DNA of 35,283 bases from Gammaproteobacteria bacterium (GCA_024686215.1 JAIBDN010000022.1:1-35283), one strand, 5' to 3'. Positions 16,770 through 27,587 are shown, counted from the first letter of the stretch. Numbers and translations: made by a program. Notes: generated by a model not told the origin, from the letters alone.

Positions 16770-17944
16770 CAGTCTTTCGCAGTAACCTCGTAAGCGACCA
16801 GCTTGCCGCCATTACCAAATACATACAGTACATTGCCATCGCTGAGCATATCAGCGCGAACGCCCTTACCGTCTGCCTTCACCCTGCCGGCAAACTCGCC
16901 GTCAACCTGGGAGATTATGTGCACTATGCCTTCGAAATCTGCCACCGCGACATAACTGCTTACCGGGGTGGGCCGCGACAGTTGCCGGTAGCCCAGCGCG
17001 CCCTGGGTCCAGCGAAGACCCTGACCATTGCGTAAGTAGGCATTCAGAGTGCCGTCTTCGTCGGCGACATAGACATTACCGAAACCCTGGGATACTCCCG
17101 AGAACGAGGACACGTCGCGCTGCCACAGCTTGCGACCATTGCTCATATCAATAGCGACCAGACGCCCCTGGTAACTGGCCGCGTAAAGCTCACCGCTCGC
17201 TATGGCCATGGTGCCGTCTACATCAACTATGCGTTCAATTTCTGAGCGCCCCTGGGCGATCGTCACCCGCACTTCCCAGCGCACCGCGCCGGTGAGTGCA
17301 TCGAAGGCCACTACCCGGCCATTGGCAAACCCGGTGTATACCGCACCGTCGCGCAAGATAGGCGTATTTGTGCCGCGTATGGTCAATACTGGAACATTGC
17401 TGTCATACGTCCACAGCTTCTCACCACTAGCAAAATCCAGGCCCTGTAATTTGCCATCGTAGGTCTGGGCAATAACCACACTGCCATTCGCCTGGGGTGC
17501 GGCCAAAATTTCGCCGGTCAGGCGACTGCGCCAGACTTCCGCTCCGCTATTGGCATCAACCCTGATAACAAAGCCATCGCTGCTACCCACAAACAGGGCA
17601 TCATCATAAACACCGACCCCACCGGAAAGCGAGGTCTCCAGATCGGCCTTCCACAGGCTTTTCCCGCGACTGCGCTCAAAGGCCTTTACCTCGCCATCTG
17701 CCGAGGCGGCGTAAATCCGCTCCCCGTCGATGACCGGTTGTAGCCGGTAAAAACCAATACCCTGGCCATTGCCCACACCGGTAGACCAAAGCTTTTTGAT
17801 CTTTACCGTCTGGCTAATCTTTTCCAATTCCACTGGCTGCTTGGGGTCTTCATCATCGGAATCAAACCAGCCTGAAATCGTGCTACAAGCGGCAAGGTTC
17901 AACACCATGAACAGACTCGCAATCCACTTTAATTGCTGTTGCAC
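16769..17944 (-). CDS. bamB: Outer-membrane assembly lipoprotein BamB
   Basis: A beta-propeller lipoprotein of the BAM complex that inserts outer-membrane proteins. From the GTG at 17944 it is 391 residues, the E. coli length. Its signal peptide is [20 protein letters not shown] with lipidated Cys20. PQQ-like repeats follow, each with AxDxxxGxxxW-type strands ([47 protein letters not shown]). The GTG is chosen over two upstream ATGs (17986, 17965) because a perfect AGGAGG lies 9 bases before it and the longer forms put a charged extension ahead of the signal peptide. That AGGAGG is inside the last codons of yfgM, so translation of the two is likely coupled. Confidence 0.95.
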   Translation of the reverse strand: MQQQLKWIASLFMVLNLAACSTISGWFDSDDEDPKQPVELEKISQTVKIKKLWSTGVGNGQGIGFYRLQPVIDGERIYAASADGEVKAFERSRGKSLWKADLETSLSGGVGVYDDALFVGSSDGFVIRVDANSGAEVWRSRLTGEILAAPQANGSVVIAQTYDGKLQGLDFASGEKLWTYDSNVPVLTIRGTNTPILRDGAVYTGFANGRVVAFDALTGAVRWEVRVTIAQGRSEIERIVDVDGTMAIASGELYAASYQGRLVAIDMSNGRKLWQRDVSSFSGVSQGFGNVYVADEDGTLNAYLRNGQGLRWTQGALGYRQLSRPTPVSSYVAVADFEGIVHIISQVDGEFAGRVKADGKGVRADMLSDGNVLYVFGNGGKLVAYEVTAKD

Positions 17945-17948
17945 CGGG

Positions 17949-18704
17949 CTATCCCTCCTCACCATCCAGGGTGACTGCTTCGTCAACTACCTCAACTGCC
18001 GCAGCCGGTAATGGTTCTTCAGACTGTGGCAGGTCCAGCTCGCGCTGGGGAACAGGGTTAAGACTCTGCAGCTTCTGTTGCAGAGTCGCGAGATTGACCT
18101 GCCCGGGATTCGCCGCAGCCAGTGTCAGTGCGTCTGCATAAGCCAGACGGGCATCTTCGCTTTTGCCCTGCCCCAGCAGGATATCTCCGCGGGCGAGCGC
18201 GTAAGACGCCTGGTAGGTGCCCTGCTCCTGAGAGTCCAGTATGGCCAGTGCCTGGTCATTATCACCAGACGCGGCCAGCACCCTGGCCAGGCGTAATTGC
18301 GCCAGTTGTGCGTTATCACTGCCTTTGTCTGCCTGCCCCAGGACCCAGCGCAACTGCGCCTCGGCCTGCACCAGGTCGTTACTTTCCACCGCCACCCGGG
18401 CCAGGTGCAGGGCAGCAAACTGGGCGTAGGTGCTGCTGCCGAAATCTGCTTTTAGCTGTTCAGCTATCGCTATGCCGGCCTGCTGCTGCGTAGGACTGGC
18501 CTGCGCATTACCCACGGTCTGCAACACCGCCTGATATAAATCCGAGGCCTGTTCTTGCTGACTCGCGTTGTTGCCTTTCCAGGTCTGATAGCCAACGGCC
18601 AACGATACAGCGATTATTATCGCGGCCATGGTGGAGCGGCCATTCTCATCCCACCAGCGGCGCAGCGCCTCGACCTGTTCTTCTTCTGTACGGTATTCTT
18701 CCAC
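17949..18704 (-). CDS. yfgM: YfgM family protein, SecYEG translocon ancillary subunit
   Basis: A 251-residue protein with a short acidic cytoplasmic N-terminus (EEYRTEEEQVEALRRWWDENG), one membrane segment (about 25-43) and a TPR-like periplasmic part built from Ala- and Gln-rich helical repeats. YfgM binds SecYEG with the chaperone PpiD and hands exported proteins on. Start is GTG at 18704 with GAGGA about 9 bases upstream. The acidic extension after residue 215 (EEPLPAAAVEVVDEAVTLDGEEG) is unusual in composition. It lies 14 bases after hisS and 4 before bamB, the conserved order. Confidence 0.93.
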   Translation of the reverse strand: MEEYRTEEEQVEALRRWWDENGRSTMAAIIIAVSLAVGYQTWKGNNASQQEQASDLYQAVLQTVGNAQASPTQQQAGIAIAEQLKADFGSSTYAQFAALHLARVAVESNDLVQAEAQLRWVLGQADKGSDNAQLAQLRLARVLAASGDNDQALAILDSQEQGTYQASYALARGDILLGQGKSEDARLAYADALTLAAANPGQVNLATLQQKLQSLNPVPQRELDLPQSEEPLPAAAVEVVDEAVTLDGEEG

Positions 18705-18718
18705 TTCCTGATTTCCTC

Positions 18719-20014
18719 TTATTGGGTATCGCTGGCAAGCACTGCTGTGAGTACCGCCTGTAACTGTTCAACCGGGACCGTTTGCTGGGCCTGGCGTTCA
18801 CCATCACTTTCACGTAATGGTTTAAGGGTGACAGTGCCTGCAGCCACTTCGTCTTCACCCCAGATCAGGGCCACACGGGCGGCGCTTTTGTCAGCTTTCT
18901 TGAGCTGGCTTTTAAAACTGCCACCACCGGTATGCTGCAGCATATTCAAGCCGGGCATGCCGCTGCGCAGTTGCTCAACCTGGGCCAGCGCCGCGCGCTG
19001 TGCATCACTGCCGACACTTACCACGTAGGCATCAAGATTTGCATCCACAGCACTTAACGCCCCGGTTTCCTGCAGCAATAACACCAGGCGCTCCATGCCC
19101 ATGGCAAAGCCCACGCCAGGTGTGCTTTTACCGCCGAGCTGCTGCACCAGGCCGTCGTAACGTCCTCCGGCACATACCGTACCCTGCGCACCCAGGCGAT
19201 CTGTAACCCACTCAAACACGGTTTTGTTGTAATAATCCAGGCCGCGCACCAGGCGAGGATTAATCACATAGCTCACACCTGCCGCATCCAGCAATTCCCT
19301 CAGGCGTACAAAATCATCTCGCGATTCGTCATCCAGGTAATCCGCCAGGTCAGGTGCGGAATCCAGTAAGGCCTGGGTATCTGGATTTTTGCTATCCAGG
19401 ATGCGCAGGGGATTACTGTGCAGGCGACGCTGACTGTCTTCATCCAGAGCTTGCTCGTGCTGCTCTAAATAAGTAACCAGCGCAGCCCGGTAGGCCTGGC
19501 GCGCAGCCAGATTGCCTATGGAATTGAGCTGTAACTCGACGCTGTCTGCAATGCCCAACCTGGCCCAAAGGCGCGCCGTCAGCAATATCAATTCAGCATC
19601 CATGTCCGGCGTTGCCACACCAAAGGCTTCGGCCCCAATCTGGTGGAACTGTCGCTGCCGACCTTTTTGCGGACGCTCATAGCGAAACATGGGGCCGGCG
19701 TACCACAAGCGCTGCGGCACGCCCAGCAGGCCCTGCTGAATCGCCGCGCGAACGCAGCCGGCGGTGCCTTCCGGCCGCAGGGTCAGGCTCTCGCCATTGC
19801 GATCATCAAAGGTGTACATTTCCTTTTCTACGATATCGGTAACTTCACCGATAGAGCGCTTGAACAGCTCGGTTTGCTCTACCACCGGCAAGCGGATCTC
19901 AGCGTAGCCATAGCTGGCCAATACGCCACTCACGCTGCGTTCCAGGTGCTGCCAATAGGGTGTATCACCAGGCAGGATATCGTTCATCCCGCGGATGGCC
20001 CTGATATTACTCAC
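18719..20014 (-). CDS. hisS: Histidyl-tRNA synthetase
   Basis: A 431-residue class II aminoacyl-tRNA synthetase that charges tRNA-His. Motif 1 lies in the region [34 protein letters not shown] is at about residues 78-90. Motif 2 is [24 protein letters not shown]. The histidine-binding [15 protein letters not shown] and motif 3 ([11 protein letters not shown]) follow, with a C-terminal anticodon-binding domain. The start codon is GTG at 20014 with GGAG 6 bases before. It lies between ispG (24 bases) and yfgM, as is usual. Confidence 0.98.
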   Translation of the reverse strand: MSNIRAIRGMNDILPGDTPYWQHLERSVSGVLASYGYAEIRLPVVEQTELFKRSIGEVTDIVEKEMYTFDDRNGESLTLRPEGTAGCVRAAIQQGLLGVPQRLWYAGPMFRYERPQKGRQRQFHQIGAEAFGVATPDMDAELILLTARLWARLGIADSVELQLNSIGNLAARQAYRAALVTYLEQHEQALDEDSQRRLHSNPLRILDSKNPDTQALLDSAPDLADYLDDESRDDFVRLRELLDAAGVSYVINPRLVRGLDYYNKTVFEWVTDRLGAQGTVCAGGRYDGLVQQLGGKSTPGVGFAMGMERLVLLLQETGALSAVDANLDAYVVSVGSDAQRAALAQVEQLRSGMPGLNMLQHTGGGSFKSQLKKADKSAARVALIWGEDEVAAGTVTLKPLRESDGERQAQQTVPVEQLQAVLTAVLASDTQ

Positions 20015-20038
20015 GTGTTCTCCAATTTATAGCGTGGA

Positions 20039-21169
20039 CTAGACGGATGACTTCGCTATCAGTTTTTCTTCAAGCACTTCCCGTTCGCGCTCCAGATCTG
20101 TGGCGCGCTGTCTGATCACCTGCTCCAGGTGATCTACAAAACCTTCATTACTCACTTTGTGATCCGGTTCGCCAGCTACATAGATAAGGTTGCTGGGCGT
20201 AGCGCCAGTCAGACCCACATCTGCTTCGCGCGCTTCGCCGGGGCCATTGACGATACAGCCAATGACTGCCACATCCATGGGCGTACGCACATCTTCCAGG
20301 CGCTGTTCCAGGGTATTCATCGTGGCAATCACATCGAAGTTCTGCCGCGAACAACTGGGGCAGGCGATAAAATTGATGCCATTGGCGCGCAGTTTGAGGC
20401 TCTTGAGTATCTCAAAGCCGACTTTGACTTCTTCTACAGGATCCGCTGCCAGGGAAATACGCAGGGTATCGCCTATCCCATCCATCAACAGCATGCCCAG
20501 GCCCACGGCCGACTTTACGGTGCCACCGCGCAGGCCGCCGGCCTCGGTGATACCCAGGTGCAGCGGCTGCTCGATCTGTTGTGACAACAGGCGATACGCT
20601 GCTACCGCCATAAACACATCCGACGCCTTTACACTGATCTTGTAATCCTGGTAGTCAAACTTGTCCAGGATATCCGCATGACGCATCGCGGATTCCACCA
20701 GCGCCTCGGCGGTAGGCTCCCCGTACTTGCGCTGCAGGTCCTTGCCCAGGGAGCCGGCATTGACGCCTATACGAATGGGAATACCCTTGTCTCTGGCACT
20801 ATCGATAACCGCGCGCACCTTGTCGTCTCGACCGATATTACCGGGATTAATGCGCAGGCAGTCGACCCCGTATTCAGCGACTTTCAGGGCGATTTTATGA
20901 TCAAAATGTATATCCGCCACCAGTGGCACAGTCACCTGGGCACGAATCTCACGAAATGCCTCTGCCGCGTCCATACTGGGAACAGAGACACGCACAATAT
21001 CAGCACCCGCCTCCTGAATTGCGCGTACCTGGGCCACAGTGGCCGCCACGTCGCAGGTTTCAGTATTGGTCATGCTTTGCACACTGATGGGGGCATCACC
21101 ACCCACAGCGACATCACCAACGTATATTTTGCGGGTCACACGGCGCTTGATCGGGGATTCAGTTTTCAT
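20039..21169 (-). CDS. ispG: 4-hydroxy-3-methylbut-2-en-1-yl diphosphate synthase
   Basis: A 376-residue 4Fe-4S enzyme of the MEP isoprenoid pathway. It converts methylerythritol cyclodiphosphate to HMBPP with reduced flavodoxin or ferredoxin. ISVQSMTNT (28-36) marks the TIM-barrel start. Cluster ligands Cys270, Cys273 (ACPSCSRQ) and Cys305 with Glu312 ([10 protein letters not shown]) match the E. coli numbering exactly. The ATG overlaps the rodZ stop by ATGA. Its cluster must be supplied by the ISC genes of the same array. Confidence 0.98.
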   Translation of the reverse strand: MKTESPIKRRVTRKIYVGDVAVGGDAPISVQSMTNTETCDVAATVAQVRAIQEAGADIVRVSVPSMDAAEAFREIRAQVTVPLVADIHFDHKIALKVAEYGVDCLRINPGNIGRDDKVRAVIDSARDKGIPIRIGVNAGSLGKDLQRKYGEPTAEALVESAMRHADILDKFDYQDYKISVKASDVFMAVAAYRLLSQQIEQPLHLGITEAGGLRGGTVKSAVGLGMLLMDGIGDTLRISLAADPVEEVKVGFEILKSLKLRANGINFIACPSCSRQNFDVIATMNTLEQRLEDVRTPMDVAVIGCIVNGPGEAREADVGLTGATPSNLIYVAGEPDHKVSNEGFVDHLEQVIRQRATDLEREREVLEEKLIAKSSV

Positions 21170-21672
21170 GATTCACCTGCTGTTGCCGCCTGCGGCAGCT
21201 GTTCGGCTTGTATCTCGCCCTGCTCAGGCAACGCTTTATCCAGCGATTCACTATCGCCCAGCCACCACAGTCCCAGCACCAACAGTGCCAACACTGCCAG
21301 ACCGATAAACACACCCATGCCAGTGCCCTGTAATTGCAGTGAACGGGTCTCAACTCTTTTCTGGACATTGGGCTCAGTGGATAATCGCAATTGGTCAAAA
21401 GAACCCAATAAACTTTCTTCATCAAGTCCCAGTAACTTGCCATAGGCCTTGACGTAGCCGCGCGCGAAAGGCGGACTGCGCAATGCCTGGTAATCATCAC
21501 GCTCCAATATGGCAACATAACCGGGCATAAAATTCAGGCGATCGGCGGCCTCGCGCTCTGGAATACCCTGCGCCTCCCTGGCGGCCCGCAGCAGTGTTCC
21601 CGGGGTAGTAAATGCATCAACCTGATGCGGGGCATCGTCGGTCAGTTGCTGTTGAGGGGCATGCTCAGTCAC
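21166..21672 (-). CDS. rodZ: Short RodZ-like helix-turn-helix membrane protein
   Basis: A 168-residue protein with the RodZ cytoplasmic helix-turn-helix (about 24-88: [49 protein letters not shown]). A basic juxtamembrane stretch and one membrane helix (about 119-138) follow, then only about 30 periplasmic residues rich in Glu, Gln and Ala. E. coli RodZ has 337 residues with a large periplasmic beta domain, which is absent here. RodZ bridges MreB to the elongasome, and most MreB contacts are in the part retained. The start is GTG 21672, overlapping the pilW stop (GTGACTGA), and no clear Shine-Dalgarno is seen. Position between pilW and ispG is the standard one, so orthology is likely. Confidence 0.88.
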   Translation of the reverse strand: MTEHAPQQQLTDDAPHQVDAFTTPGTLLRAAREAQGIPEREAADRLNFMPGYVAILERDDYQALRSPPFARGYVKAYGKLLGLDEESLLGSFDQLRLSTEPNVQKRVETRSLQLQGTGMGVFIGLAVLALLVLGLWWLGDSESLDKALPEQGEIQAEQLPQAATAGES

Positions 21673-22450
21673 TTGCTATGGCCCGCTTATAGGCCTGGTA
21701 CTCGGCCGAATTGGGATACATGTTCCTTAACGCCAGCGAGTAACTGCCCTCGGCATTGCGGTCACCGGCCTCTCGTGCCAGGCGTATACCCAGCCACAGG
21801 CCGCGGGCAGATTGCTGGCGCGCCACCGTGCGATAGGTATCGTAATACTGACCGGAAACGGGGTAGTCGCCGGCATCGAAACGAATCTCTGCGACTTCCA
21901 GCAACGCGATGCGGTTAGTCCGGTTCATCGCCAGGGCGCGCACAAAAGCTTCTTCCGCCCCCGGGTCATCAAACAGTTTACGACGACACAATCCCAGGTT
22001 TACGAACGCACTTGGACGGCCCTCATAGAGAGTATCGCCAGCAACATATTCCAGCTGTTCTTCGGCTTCCTCGTAACGCTCCTGTGAATACAGAAAAACG
22101 GCGTAGTTGTTGCGCGCTCGCGAGAAGCTCTTGTCCAGGCGAATGGCTGTCTTGAAACTCTCCTCCGCCATCTCGTACTCGCCGGTGCTCTGGTATACCA
22201 GGGCGAAGGCTTCATGCACCTTGGCATTATTGGGATCGATTTCGTAAGCCAGCTTCAGATTGCGCTTGGCATTTTCATAATCGCCCTCACCCACATAGTT
22301 ACGCGCCAGCTCCACGCGCCGGTCCAGGGCTTTTTCCGGTGACGCTTTCTCGGTAAATACGGTCTCAGTAGTAGTCACACAAGCACTGCAAAGCAATATC
22401 AGGGTAACGGCCACTATATTTTTGTACTGTGATTTAATAAGTCTAAACAC
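21665..22450 (-). CDS. pilW: Type IV pilus biogenesis lipoprotein PilW/PilF
   Basis: A 261-residue TPR lipoprotein. The signal peptide ends in LILLCSAC, with lipidation expected at Cys24. TPR repeats follow (ARNYVGEGDYENAKRNLKLA, VYQSTGEYEMAEESFKTAI, NYAVFLYSQERYEEAEEQLE and others). PilF/PilW is the pilotin that brings secretin PilQ to the outer membrane. The start is GTG 22450, two bases after the rlmN stop. The rest of the pilus machinery is not in the window. The lipobox has Cys at -3, which is unusual but tolerable. Confidence 0.93.
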   Translation of the reverse strand: MFRLIKSQYKNIVAVTLILLCSACVTTTETVFTEKASPEKALDRRVELARNYVGEGDYENAKRNLKLAYEIDPNNAKVHEAFALVYQSTGEYEMAEESFKTAIRLDKSFSRARNNYAVFLYSQERYEEAEEQLEYVAGDTLYEGRPSAFVNLGLCRRKLFDDPGAEEAFVRALAMNRTNRIALLEVAEIRFDAGDYPVSGQYYDTYRTVARQQSARGLWLGIRLAREAGDRNAEGSYSLALRNMYPNSAEYQAYKRAIASD

Positions 22451-22452
22451 CC

Positions 22453-23598
22453 CTATCGGACCTCTATTACCTGAGCTTCAGCGGCAGCACGGTGGCGCTC
22501 ACTGCGCCGTGTGCGATCTACTACCTGCCCCACCAACTGACCACAGGCGGCATCTATATCGTCACCGCGGGTGGTTCTTACTGTCACAATATATCCCGCA
22601 TCTACCAGTACTTGCCAGAACCGCGACACCGCGTTACCGCTGGGGCGCTGGTAATTTGACAGCGGGAAGCTGTTAAAGGGAATCAGGTTAATTTTACAGG
22701 GAAAGTCTCGCAACAATTGCACCAGTTCTCGGGCTTGTTCGACCTGGTCATTAACTCCCGCTATCAGCGTGTATTCCACTGTTACCACACGCTTGCTGTC
22801 TTTTTGCGCATCGATGTAGTTGCGGCAACTTTGCAACAAGACGTCGATGGGATATTTACGGTTGATCGGGACCAGTTGATCACGCAGGGCATTATTGGGC
22901 GCATGCAAGGACACCGCCAGCGACACCTCACTCACTTCAGCCAGGCGATCCAACGCCGGCACCACTCCTGAGGTGCTGAGCGTCACCCTGCGTTTGGAAA
23001 TCCCGTAGGCCAGATCTTCAAGCATCAGATCCATGGCCGCTACCACGTTGTCAAAGTTGAGCAGGGGCTCGCCCATACCCATCATCACCACATTGGTAAT
23101 AAGACGGCCGTTACCGGGTTGGAAGGCATCGTAGGACTTGAGCGCCACCCACACCTGGCCAATGATCTCCGCCGCAGTCAAATCACCTTGAAAACCCTGC
23201 TTGCCGGTAGAGCAAAAGCTGCAATCCAGGCTGCAGCCTACTTGTGATGATACACACAGGGTTGCACGAGAACCCTCGGGTATCAGCACGCTTTCTACCA
23301 GACCGCCGCCGTCCACGCGGATAGCCCACTTGCGAGTACCGTCACTGGAGTCGTGCTGACTGACAATTTCCGGTGGCCGCACCTCGGCAATTTTCTGCAG
23401 TTTCTCGCGCAGGGCCTTACCGATATTGGTCATCTGCTCTATGTCAGTGACCCCGGCGTGATGTATCCACTTGAGTACCTGTCGCGCACGGAACTTCTTC
23501 TCCCCGATATCCAGGAAGAACTGTTCCATCTGGCGCAGAGTAAGACCCAGAAGATTGACTCTGGACGACTCCTCCGCACTGGCAACAGGGCTAGTCAT
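22453..23598 (-). CDS. rlmN: Dual-specificity 23S rRNA A2503 / tRNA A37 methyltransferase RlmN
   Basis: A 381-residue radical-SAM enzyme that adds a C2-methyl to A2503 of 23S rRNA and A37 of some tRNAs. The cluster motif CSLDCSFC gives Cys122, Cys126 and Cys129. Cys115 (TLCVSSQ) and the methyl-carrying cysteine in [10 protein letters not shown] near residue 350 are both present. [11 protein letters not shown] is the SAM-binding GEP motif. The C-terminal tail ([19 protein letters not shown]) is charged. It lies 8 bases after ndk and needs a 4Fe-4S cluster from the ISC system upstream. Confidence 0.97.
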   Translation of the reverse strand: MTSPVASAEESSRVNLLGLTLRQMEQFFLDIGEKKFRARQVLKWIHHAGVTDIEQMTNIGKALREKLQKIAEVRPPEIVSQHDSSDGTRKWAIRVDGGGLVESVLIPEGSRATLCVSSQVGCSLDCSFCSTGKQGFQGDLTAAEIIGQVWVALKSYDAFQPGNGRLITNVVMMGMGEPLLNFDNVVAAMDLMLEDLAYGISKRRVTLSTSGVVPALDRLAEVSEVSLAVSLHAPNNALRDQLVPINRKYPIDVLLQSCRNYIDAQKDSKRVVTVEYTLIAGVNDQVEQARELVQLLRDFPCKINLIPFNSFPLSNYQRPSGNAVSRFWQVLVDAGYIVTVRTTRGDDIDAACGQLVGQVVDRTRRSERHRAAAEAQVIEVR

Positions 23599-23606
23599 CA
23601 GATCGC

Positions 23607-24032
23607 CTAGCGCTCACACAACTCGCTGGAAGCGAAGAAGTAGCCGATTTCACGCGCGGCAGATTCAGGTGAATCCGAACCGTGCACTGCGTTGGCATCG
23701 ATAGACGAAGCAAAATCGGCACGAATAGTCCCTTCAGCTGCGTCCTGGGGGTTGGTCGCACCCATCAGGTCACGGTTCTTGGCGATAGCGCCTTCACCTT
23801 CAAGCACCTGGACAACAACCGGACCGGATGTCATAAACTCGATCAGCGCGGGGAAGAATGGCCGCTCGCTGTGCTCAGCGTAAAAACCGCCAGCCAGCGC
23901 ATCGCTTAAACGCAGCATTTTGGAAGCCACAACCTGCAGACCGTTGCTCTCGAAGCGCGAGTAAATTTTACCGATGACGTTCTTGCCTACGGCGTCAGGC
24001 TTGATGATGGAAAGAGTGCGTTCTACGGCCAT
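23607..24032 (-). CDS. ndk: Nucleoside diphosphate kinase
   Basis: A 141-residue kinase that balances nucleoside triphosphate pools via phosphohistidine. [13 protein letters not shown] (6-18) and ANAVHGSDS (114-122) with active-site His117 are intact, and length is normal. GGAG lies 7 bases before the ATG. Its own promoter is recognisable upstream (24071-24099), so ndk probably heads the ndk-rlmN-pilW-rodZ-ispG-hisS-yfgM-bamB-der transcript. Confidence 0.98.
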   Translation of the reverse strand: MAVERTLSIIKPDAVGKNVIGKIYSRFESNGLQVVASKMLRLSDALAGGFYAEHSERPFFPALIEFMTSGPVVVQVLEGEGAIAKNRDLMGATNPQDAAEGTIRADFASSIDANAVHGSDSPESAAREIGYFFASSELCER

Positions 24033-24070
24033 GGGGGATCTCCAAAAGGTGAATTAACAAGAAGCGCGCA

Positions 24071-24099
24071 ATTATACGGATTTTAGGCCGCTGTTTCAC
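24071..24099 (-). promoter_or_regulatory. Sigma70-type promoter of ndk
   Basis: On the minus strand GTGAAA (24094-24099) and a perfect TATAAT (24071-24076) are 17 bases apart, starting about 30 bases before the ndk ribosome-binding site. The small inverted repeat GTTTCA/TGAAAC overlaps the -35. The -35 is only four of six to consensus. Confidence 0.62.
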
Positions 24100-24210
24100 C
24101 CTGAAACGGCTGCTGCTCTTATATTTATTTTCTTTTAAATCAGTGGCTTAGAAAACCACGTCAGAAATGGGGAATATTTGGGAGTTCCGGGCGCGCTATA
24201 ACGGCCTCAC

Positions 24211-24237
24211 ACCCCCGAAGTAATGTCACCTGGGGGT
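24211..24237 (-). terminator. Possible hairpin at the end of the isc transcript
   Basis: ACCCCC (24211-24216) and its complement GGGGGT (24232-24237) enclose 15 bases, 32 bases after the iscX stop on the minus strand. No T run follows, so termination is uncertain. The rest of the 236-base iscX-ndk gap (24033-24268) holds the ndk promoter, an AT-rich patch around 24120-24145 and no gene I can support. Confidence 0.3.
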
Positions 24238-24268
24238 AAATCTTCAGGCAAGCCGCGAGGCCCCGGGG

Positions 24269-24463
24269 CTAATCCAACTCCTCGATCCACGCCGCCTGGA
24301 TGGCCTCGAGGATTTTTTCGCCGCAGTGTTTGGGGTCATCGTCAAAATCAGGCAGCGCCATCACCCAATCCCGCAAATCAACGAAATTGAGTGCCAGGGG
24401 ATTCGCCTCGGGGTGGGCCTCCAGCAGCTCGATAGCAATATCGCTTACATCCGTCCAACGCAT
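24269..24463 (-). CDS. iscX: Fe-S assembly protein IscX
   Basis: A 64-residue acidic protein with the IscX pattern: WTDVSDIAIELLEAHPEANP, FVDLRDWVMALPDFDDDP and EAIQAAWIEE. IscX binds IscS at the site used by frataxin and tunes cluster synthesis, probably in response to iron. AGGAG lies 7 bases before the ATG. Last gene of the isc operon, 14 bases after fdx. Confidence 0.96.
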   Translation of the reverse strand: MRWTDVSDIAIELLEAHPEANPLALNFVDLRDWVMALPDFDDDPKHCGEKILEAIQAAWIEELD

Positions 24464-24477
24464 GGTGGAACTCCTGA

Positions 24478-24816
24478 TTAATGACTTTCCGATACCATAT
24501 TAATGGTATAGCGTGGAATCTCAACGACCAGATCCTCATCCGCTACCAATGCCTGGCAACTCAAGCGGGAATCCGGCTCCAACCCCCATGCCATGTCCAG
24601 GTAGTCGTCTTCCAGCTCGTCAGGTTCTGCCAGTGATTGGTAGCCCTCGCGCACAATGACATGACAAGTAGTGCAGGCACAGGACATTTCACAGGCGTGT
24701 TCGATCGCTATATCGTGGCGCAGCAGAGCGCGACAGACCGACTCACCCGGCTCCGCCTCCACCACGGCACCCTCCGGACACAGTGCTTCATTCGGCAGTA
24801 CCACAATGCGTGTCAT
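24478..24816 (-). CDS. fdx: ISC-type 2Fe-2S ferredoxin
   Basis: A 112-residue adrenodoxin-type ferredoxin that supplies electrons for cluster assembly on IscU. Ligands are Cys42, Cys48, Cys51 ([11 protein letters not shown]) and Cys87 (RLSCQAL), the C-x5-C-x2-C ... C pattern. The surface is strongly acidic. The ATG overlaps the hscA stop by ATGA. Confidence 0.98.
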   Translation of the reverse strand: MTRIVVLPNEALCPEGAVVEAEPGESVCRALLRHDIAIEHACEMSCACTTCHVIVREGYQSLAEPDELEDDYLDMAWGLEPDSRLSCQALVADEDLVVEIPRYTINMVSESH

Positions 24817-26696
24817 TCGCTTACCCCATCATCCAGTGCTTCCAGCGACACCCCGGACAGGGCCTCGCGAATACTCTTGTCCATACGCCGAGCAGCGAAA
24901 GACTCGCTCGCCTGCCCCAGCTGCTCTGTTTGTATGCGCAGGTCGTTAACATCCTCGCCGCTCATTTGCTCACGCACCAGACTCATTTTCTGATGCAGTC
25001 GGGCGCACTCATCGGGAGCCAGCAGTGCATCGCCATCTGCCGCCAGGGCAATTTCCAGGCCCTCCAGAAGCTGCTGCGCTTCCAGGCGCTGCTCGGCTAG
25101 TTGCCGTGCCTGCTTATCCTGTTCGGCGTGACTGAAGGAGGCCTGCAGCATAGCGCTAATCTGCTCATCGTTGAGACCGAAAGAAGGTTTTACCGTCACT
25201 GCGCTCTGCACACCGGTGGCCGCTTCCCGCGCAGACACATTGAGCAAGCCATCTGCGTCAACCTGAAAAGTCACCTGTATACGCGCCGCGCCTGCCACCA
25301 TAGGCGGGATACCACGCAGCTCAAAGCGTGCCAGGGAGCGCGAATCGGCCACCAGTTCACGCTCGCCCTGCACAATATGCACCACCAGGGCGGTCTGCCC
25401 ATCCTTGAATGTGGTGAACTCCTGTGCCCGGGTCACCGGAATTGTAGTGTTGCGCGGAATGATTTTTTCCACCAGGCCGCCCATGGTTTCAAGACCGAGG
25501 GACAGGGGGATTACGTCGAGTAAAAGCAAATCTCCCTCGGGGCGGTTGCCCACGAGGATATCCGCCTGAATAGCTGCACCCACTGCTACCACCTGATCGG
25601 GGTCGATATCGAGCAGCGGATCGCGGGAAAAGAACTCAGCTACCGCCTCACGCACCAGCGGTATGCGCGTGGACCCGCCCACCATAACGACATTGTCTAC
25701 GTCTGTATCCAGCTGGGCATCGCGCAGACAGCGGCGACAGGCACGCAAAGTCTGCTTCACCAATGGCTGGATCAGCGACTCAAATCCCGCCCGGGTAAGG
25801 ACTACAGCGGCACCGCTGTCCACCAGCCCATCCAGTGAGATGCTAACGCTCTCAGCGTCGGAAAGTTGTTCTTTAGCGGCACGCGCGCGCGCCTGCAGTG
25901 TTCTGTAAAGCCCCGGTTGCAGCGCCTGGCTGCCGGACTCCTGCAGCACCCAATCGGCTACCGCCGCATCAAAATCATCGCCCCCCAGGGCTGTGTCGCC
26001 GCCGGTTGCCAGCACTTCGAATACGCCTTGATGCAAGCGCAGAATGGAAATATCAAAGGTTCCGCCGCCCAGGTCATACACGGCTATTACGCCCTGCTCT
26101 GCTGAATCCAGGCCATAGGCCACTGCCGCAGCCGTAGGCTCGTTCAGCAAACGCAACACCTTGAGTCCGGCGAGTGTAGCCGCATCCTTGGTTGCCTGGC
26201 GCTGGGACTCATCAAAATAAGCCGGTACCGTAATGACTGCTCCCTGCAGCTCGTCACCGAGCGTATCGATTGCGCGCTGATGCAAAACCCTGAGAATCTC
26301 GGCGGAGGCTTCTACCGGACTAACCGGACCAGCCGCTGTGACAAAGCGCACCATACCGGCAGCATCATCGGCAAGCTGGTAGTGCGCACGGGCGGCGTCT
26401 TCATTGGCATCTTCCCGCCCCCGCCCCATAAACCGCTTTACGGAGATCAGGGTGTCGGCGGGGTGCTCCGAGGACATAGCCTGGGCAGTGCGTCCCACCA
26501 CAGCTGCGCTGGGGTCAGAATAATTTACTACTGAGGGCAACATGGGCGCGCCCTGTTCATCCGGCAACACCGCCGCGCGACCACCGCGCACCGTGGCGAC
26601 CAGCGAATTGGTGGTACCCAGGTCAATTCCTACCGCCAGTTTTACCTGGTGGGGAACCGGGGACTGCCCGGGTTCGGCGATTTGCAATAAGGCCAT
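24813..26696 (-). CDS. hscA: Fe-S assembly chaperone HscA
   Basis: A 627-residue Hsp70 homologue dedicated to releasing clusters from Isc[13 protein letters not shown] (about 24-35), [12 protein letters not shown] and [12 protein letters not shown] mark the ATPase domain, followed by a substrate-binding domain ([17 protein letters not shown]). Its known target LPPVK is present in IscU of this window. It overlaps hscB as TAATG and fdx as ATGA. Confidence 0.98.
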   Translation of the reverse strand: MALLQIAEPGQSPVPHQVKLAVGIDLGTTNSLVATVRGGRAAVLPDEQGAPMLPSVVNYSDPSAAVVGRTAQAMSSEHPADTLISVKRFMGRGREDANEDAARAHYQLADDAAGMVRFVTAAGPVSPVEASAEILRVLHQRAIDTLGDELQGAVITVPAYFDESQRQATKDAATLAGLKVLRLLNEPTAAAVAYGLDSAEQGVIAVYDLGGGTFDISILRLHQGVFEVLATGGDTALGGDDFDAAVADWVLQESGSQALQPGLYRTLQARARAAKEQLSDAESVSISLDGLVDSGAAVVLTRAGFESLIQPLVKQTLRACRRCLRDAQLDTDVDNVVMVGGSTRIPLVREAVAEFFSRDPLLDIDPDQVVAVGAAIQADILVGNRPEGDLLLLDVIPLSLGLETMGGLVEKIIPRNTTIPVTRAQEFTTFKDGQTALVVHIVQGERELVADSRSLARFELRGIPPMVAGAARIQVTFQVDADGLLNVSAREAATGVQSAVTVKPSFGLNDEQISAMLQASFSHAEQDKQARQLAEQRLEAQQLLEGLEIALAADGDALLAPDECARLHQKMSLVREQMSGEDVNDLRIQTEQLGQASESFAARRMDKSIREALSGVSLEALDDGVSE

Positions 26697-27238
26697 TACT
26701 GTTTATCCATCAGGTCAGACTCTATTTGTTCCGCTTCCTGTAATAATTTTTCCAGATACTGCATTTTCACACAGGCACTTGCTGCAACGTCTAGATTGCT
26801 GGCCGTATAGGCTTGGGAAAATTCCATCTGATGTGTCCTGATATCACCGCCAATCTCTGCCACCAGGTGATCCAGCACACTGTCGGGATCTACCAGGTCG
26901 TGCATGGATTCCAGTTTTTCGCGCAGCTCCATTTGTTCAATCAGGAAGCCGCCGTCCATAGGTTCTGCCGCAATCTGTTCCTGGCTCATACCTGCCAGTT
27001 CCAATAAGTACAGCGCACGTGCGAGGGGTTTATTCAGTGTGGCATAGGCCTGATTGACCAGCGCCGAATACTGTACAGCTACCCTTTGCTCATGCGCCGA
27101 CGTGCTGGCGTATCGATCCGGGTGCAGCTGCTGTTGCAACTGGCGATAGCGGGCACTCAACTGCCCCTGGTCCAGCGCAAACTCTAACGGCAGGTTGAAT
27201 AATTGAAAGTAGTTCTGTTTGAAGTCCGGAAATGCCAT
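26696..27238 (-). CDS. hscB: Fe-S assembly co-chaperone HscB
   Basis: A 180-residue J-protein that delivers IscU to HscA and stimulates its ATPase. The J domain (NYFQLFNLP to about 75) has the HPD motif at 39-41, followed by the three-helix IscU-binding domain. The ATG at 27238 is chosen; the seven extra residues from a TTG at 27259 add nothing recognisable. It starts 24 bases after iscA. Confidence 0.96.
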   Translation of the reverse strand: MAFPDFKQNYFQLFNLPLEFALDQGQLSARYRQLQQQLHPDRYASTSAHEQRVAVQYSALVNQAYATLNKPLARALYLLELAGMSQEQIAAEPMDGGFLIEQMELREKLESMHDLVDPDSVLDHLVAEIGGDIRTHQMEFSQAYTASNLDVAASACVKMQYLEKLLQEAEQIESDLMDKQ

Positions 27239-27262
27239 GCCAAAGTGATCACACCGCAAATG

Positions 27263-27586
27263 CTATACGGTGAAACTCTCCCCGCAGCCACATTCTGCAG
27301 ACACATTCGGGTTTCTGAATTGCAGGCCTTCATTGAGCCCCTCGCGGACAAAATCCAACACTGTGCCATCGAGGTACACCATGCTTTTGGGGTCTATGTA
27401 CACCTTTACACCGTGCTCTTCAAACACCTCGTCCTCAGGCACCTCGTCATCCACAAACTCCAGCACGTAAGCCATGCCGGAACAGCCGGAAGTGGTCACA
27501 CCCAGGCGAATACCCAGGCCCTTGCCACGACTGGCAAGCTGGCCCGCTACATGCTTGGCAGCGGAATCCGTGATGGATACTGTCAT
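27263..27586 (-). CDS. iscA: Iron-sulfur assembly protein IscA
   Basis: A 107-residue A-type carrier. Ligand cysteines Cys35 (SGCSGMAY), Cys99 and Cys101 (ECGCGESF) are intact, and length equals E. coli IscA. It helps mature 4Fe-4S proteins such as IspG encoded downstream. One base separates its ATG from the iscU stop. Confidence 0.98.
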   Translation of the reverse strand: MTVSITDSAAKHVAGQLASRGKGLGIRLGVTTSGCSGMAYVLEFVDDEVPEDEVFEEHGVKVYIDPKSMVYLDGTVLDFVREGLNEGLQFRNPNVSAECGCGESFTV

Positions 27587-27587
27587 A

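Noticed and set aside
17945..17986. Longer BamB from ATG 17986 or 17965.
   Set aside because: It adds a charged stretch before the signal peptide and lacks a ribosome-binding site, while GTG 17944 has AGGAGG.
20678..21445. A 255-codon plus-strand frame opposite ispG and rodZ (and a similar 258-codon one opposite the MDR gene at 3374-4150).
   Set aside because: Low-complexity, motif-free translations that are antisense to well-supported genes.
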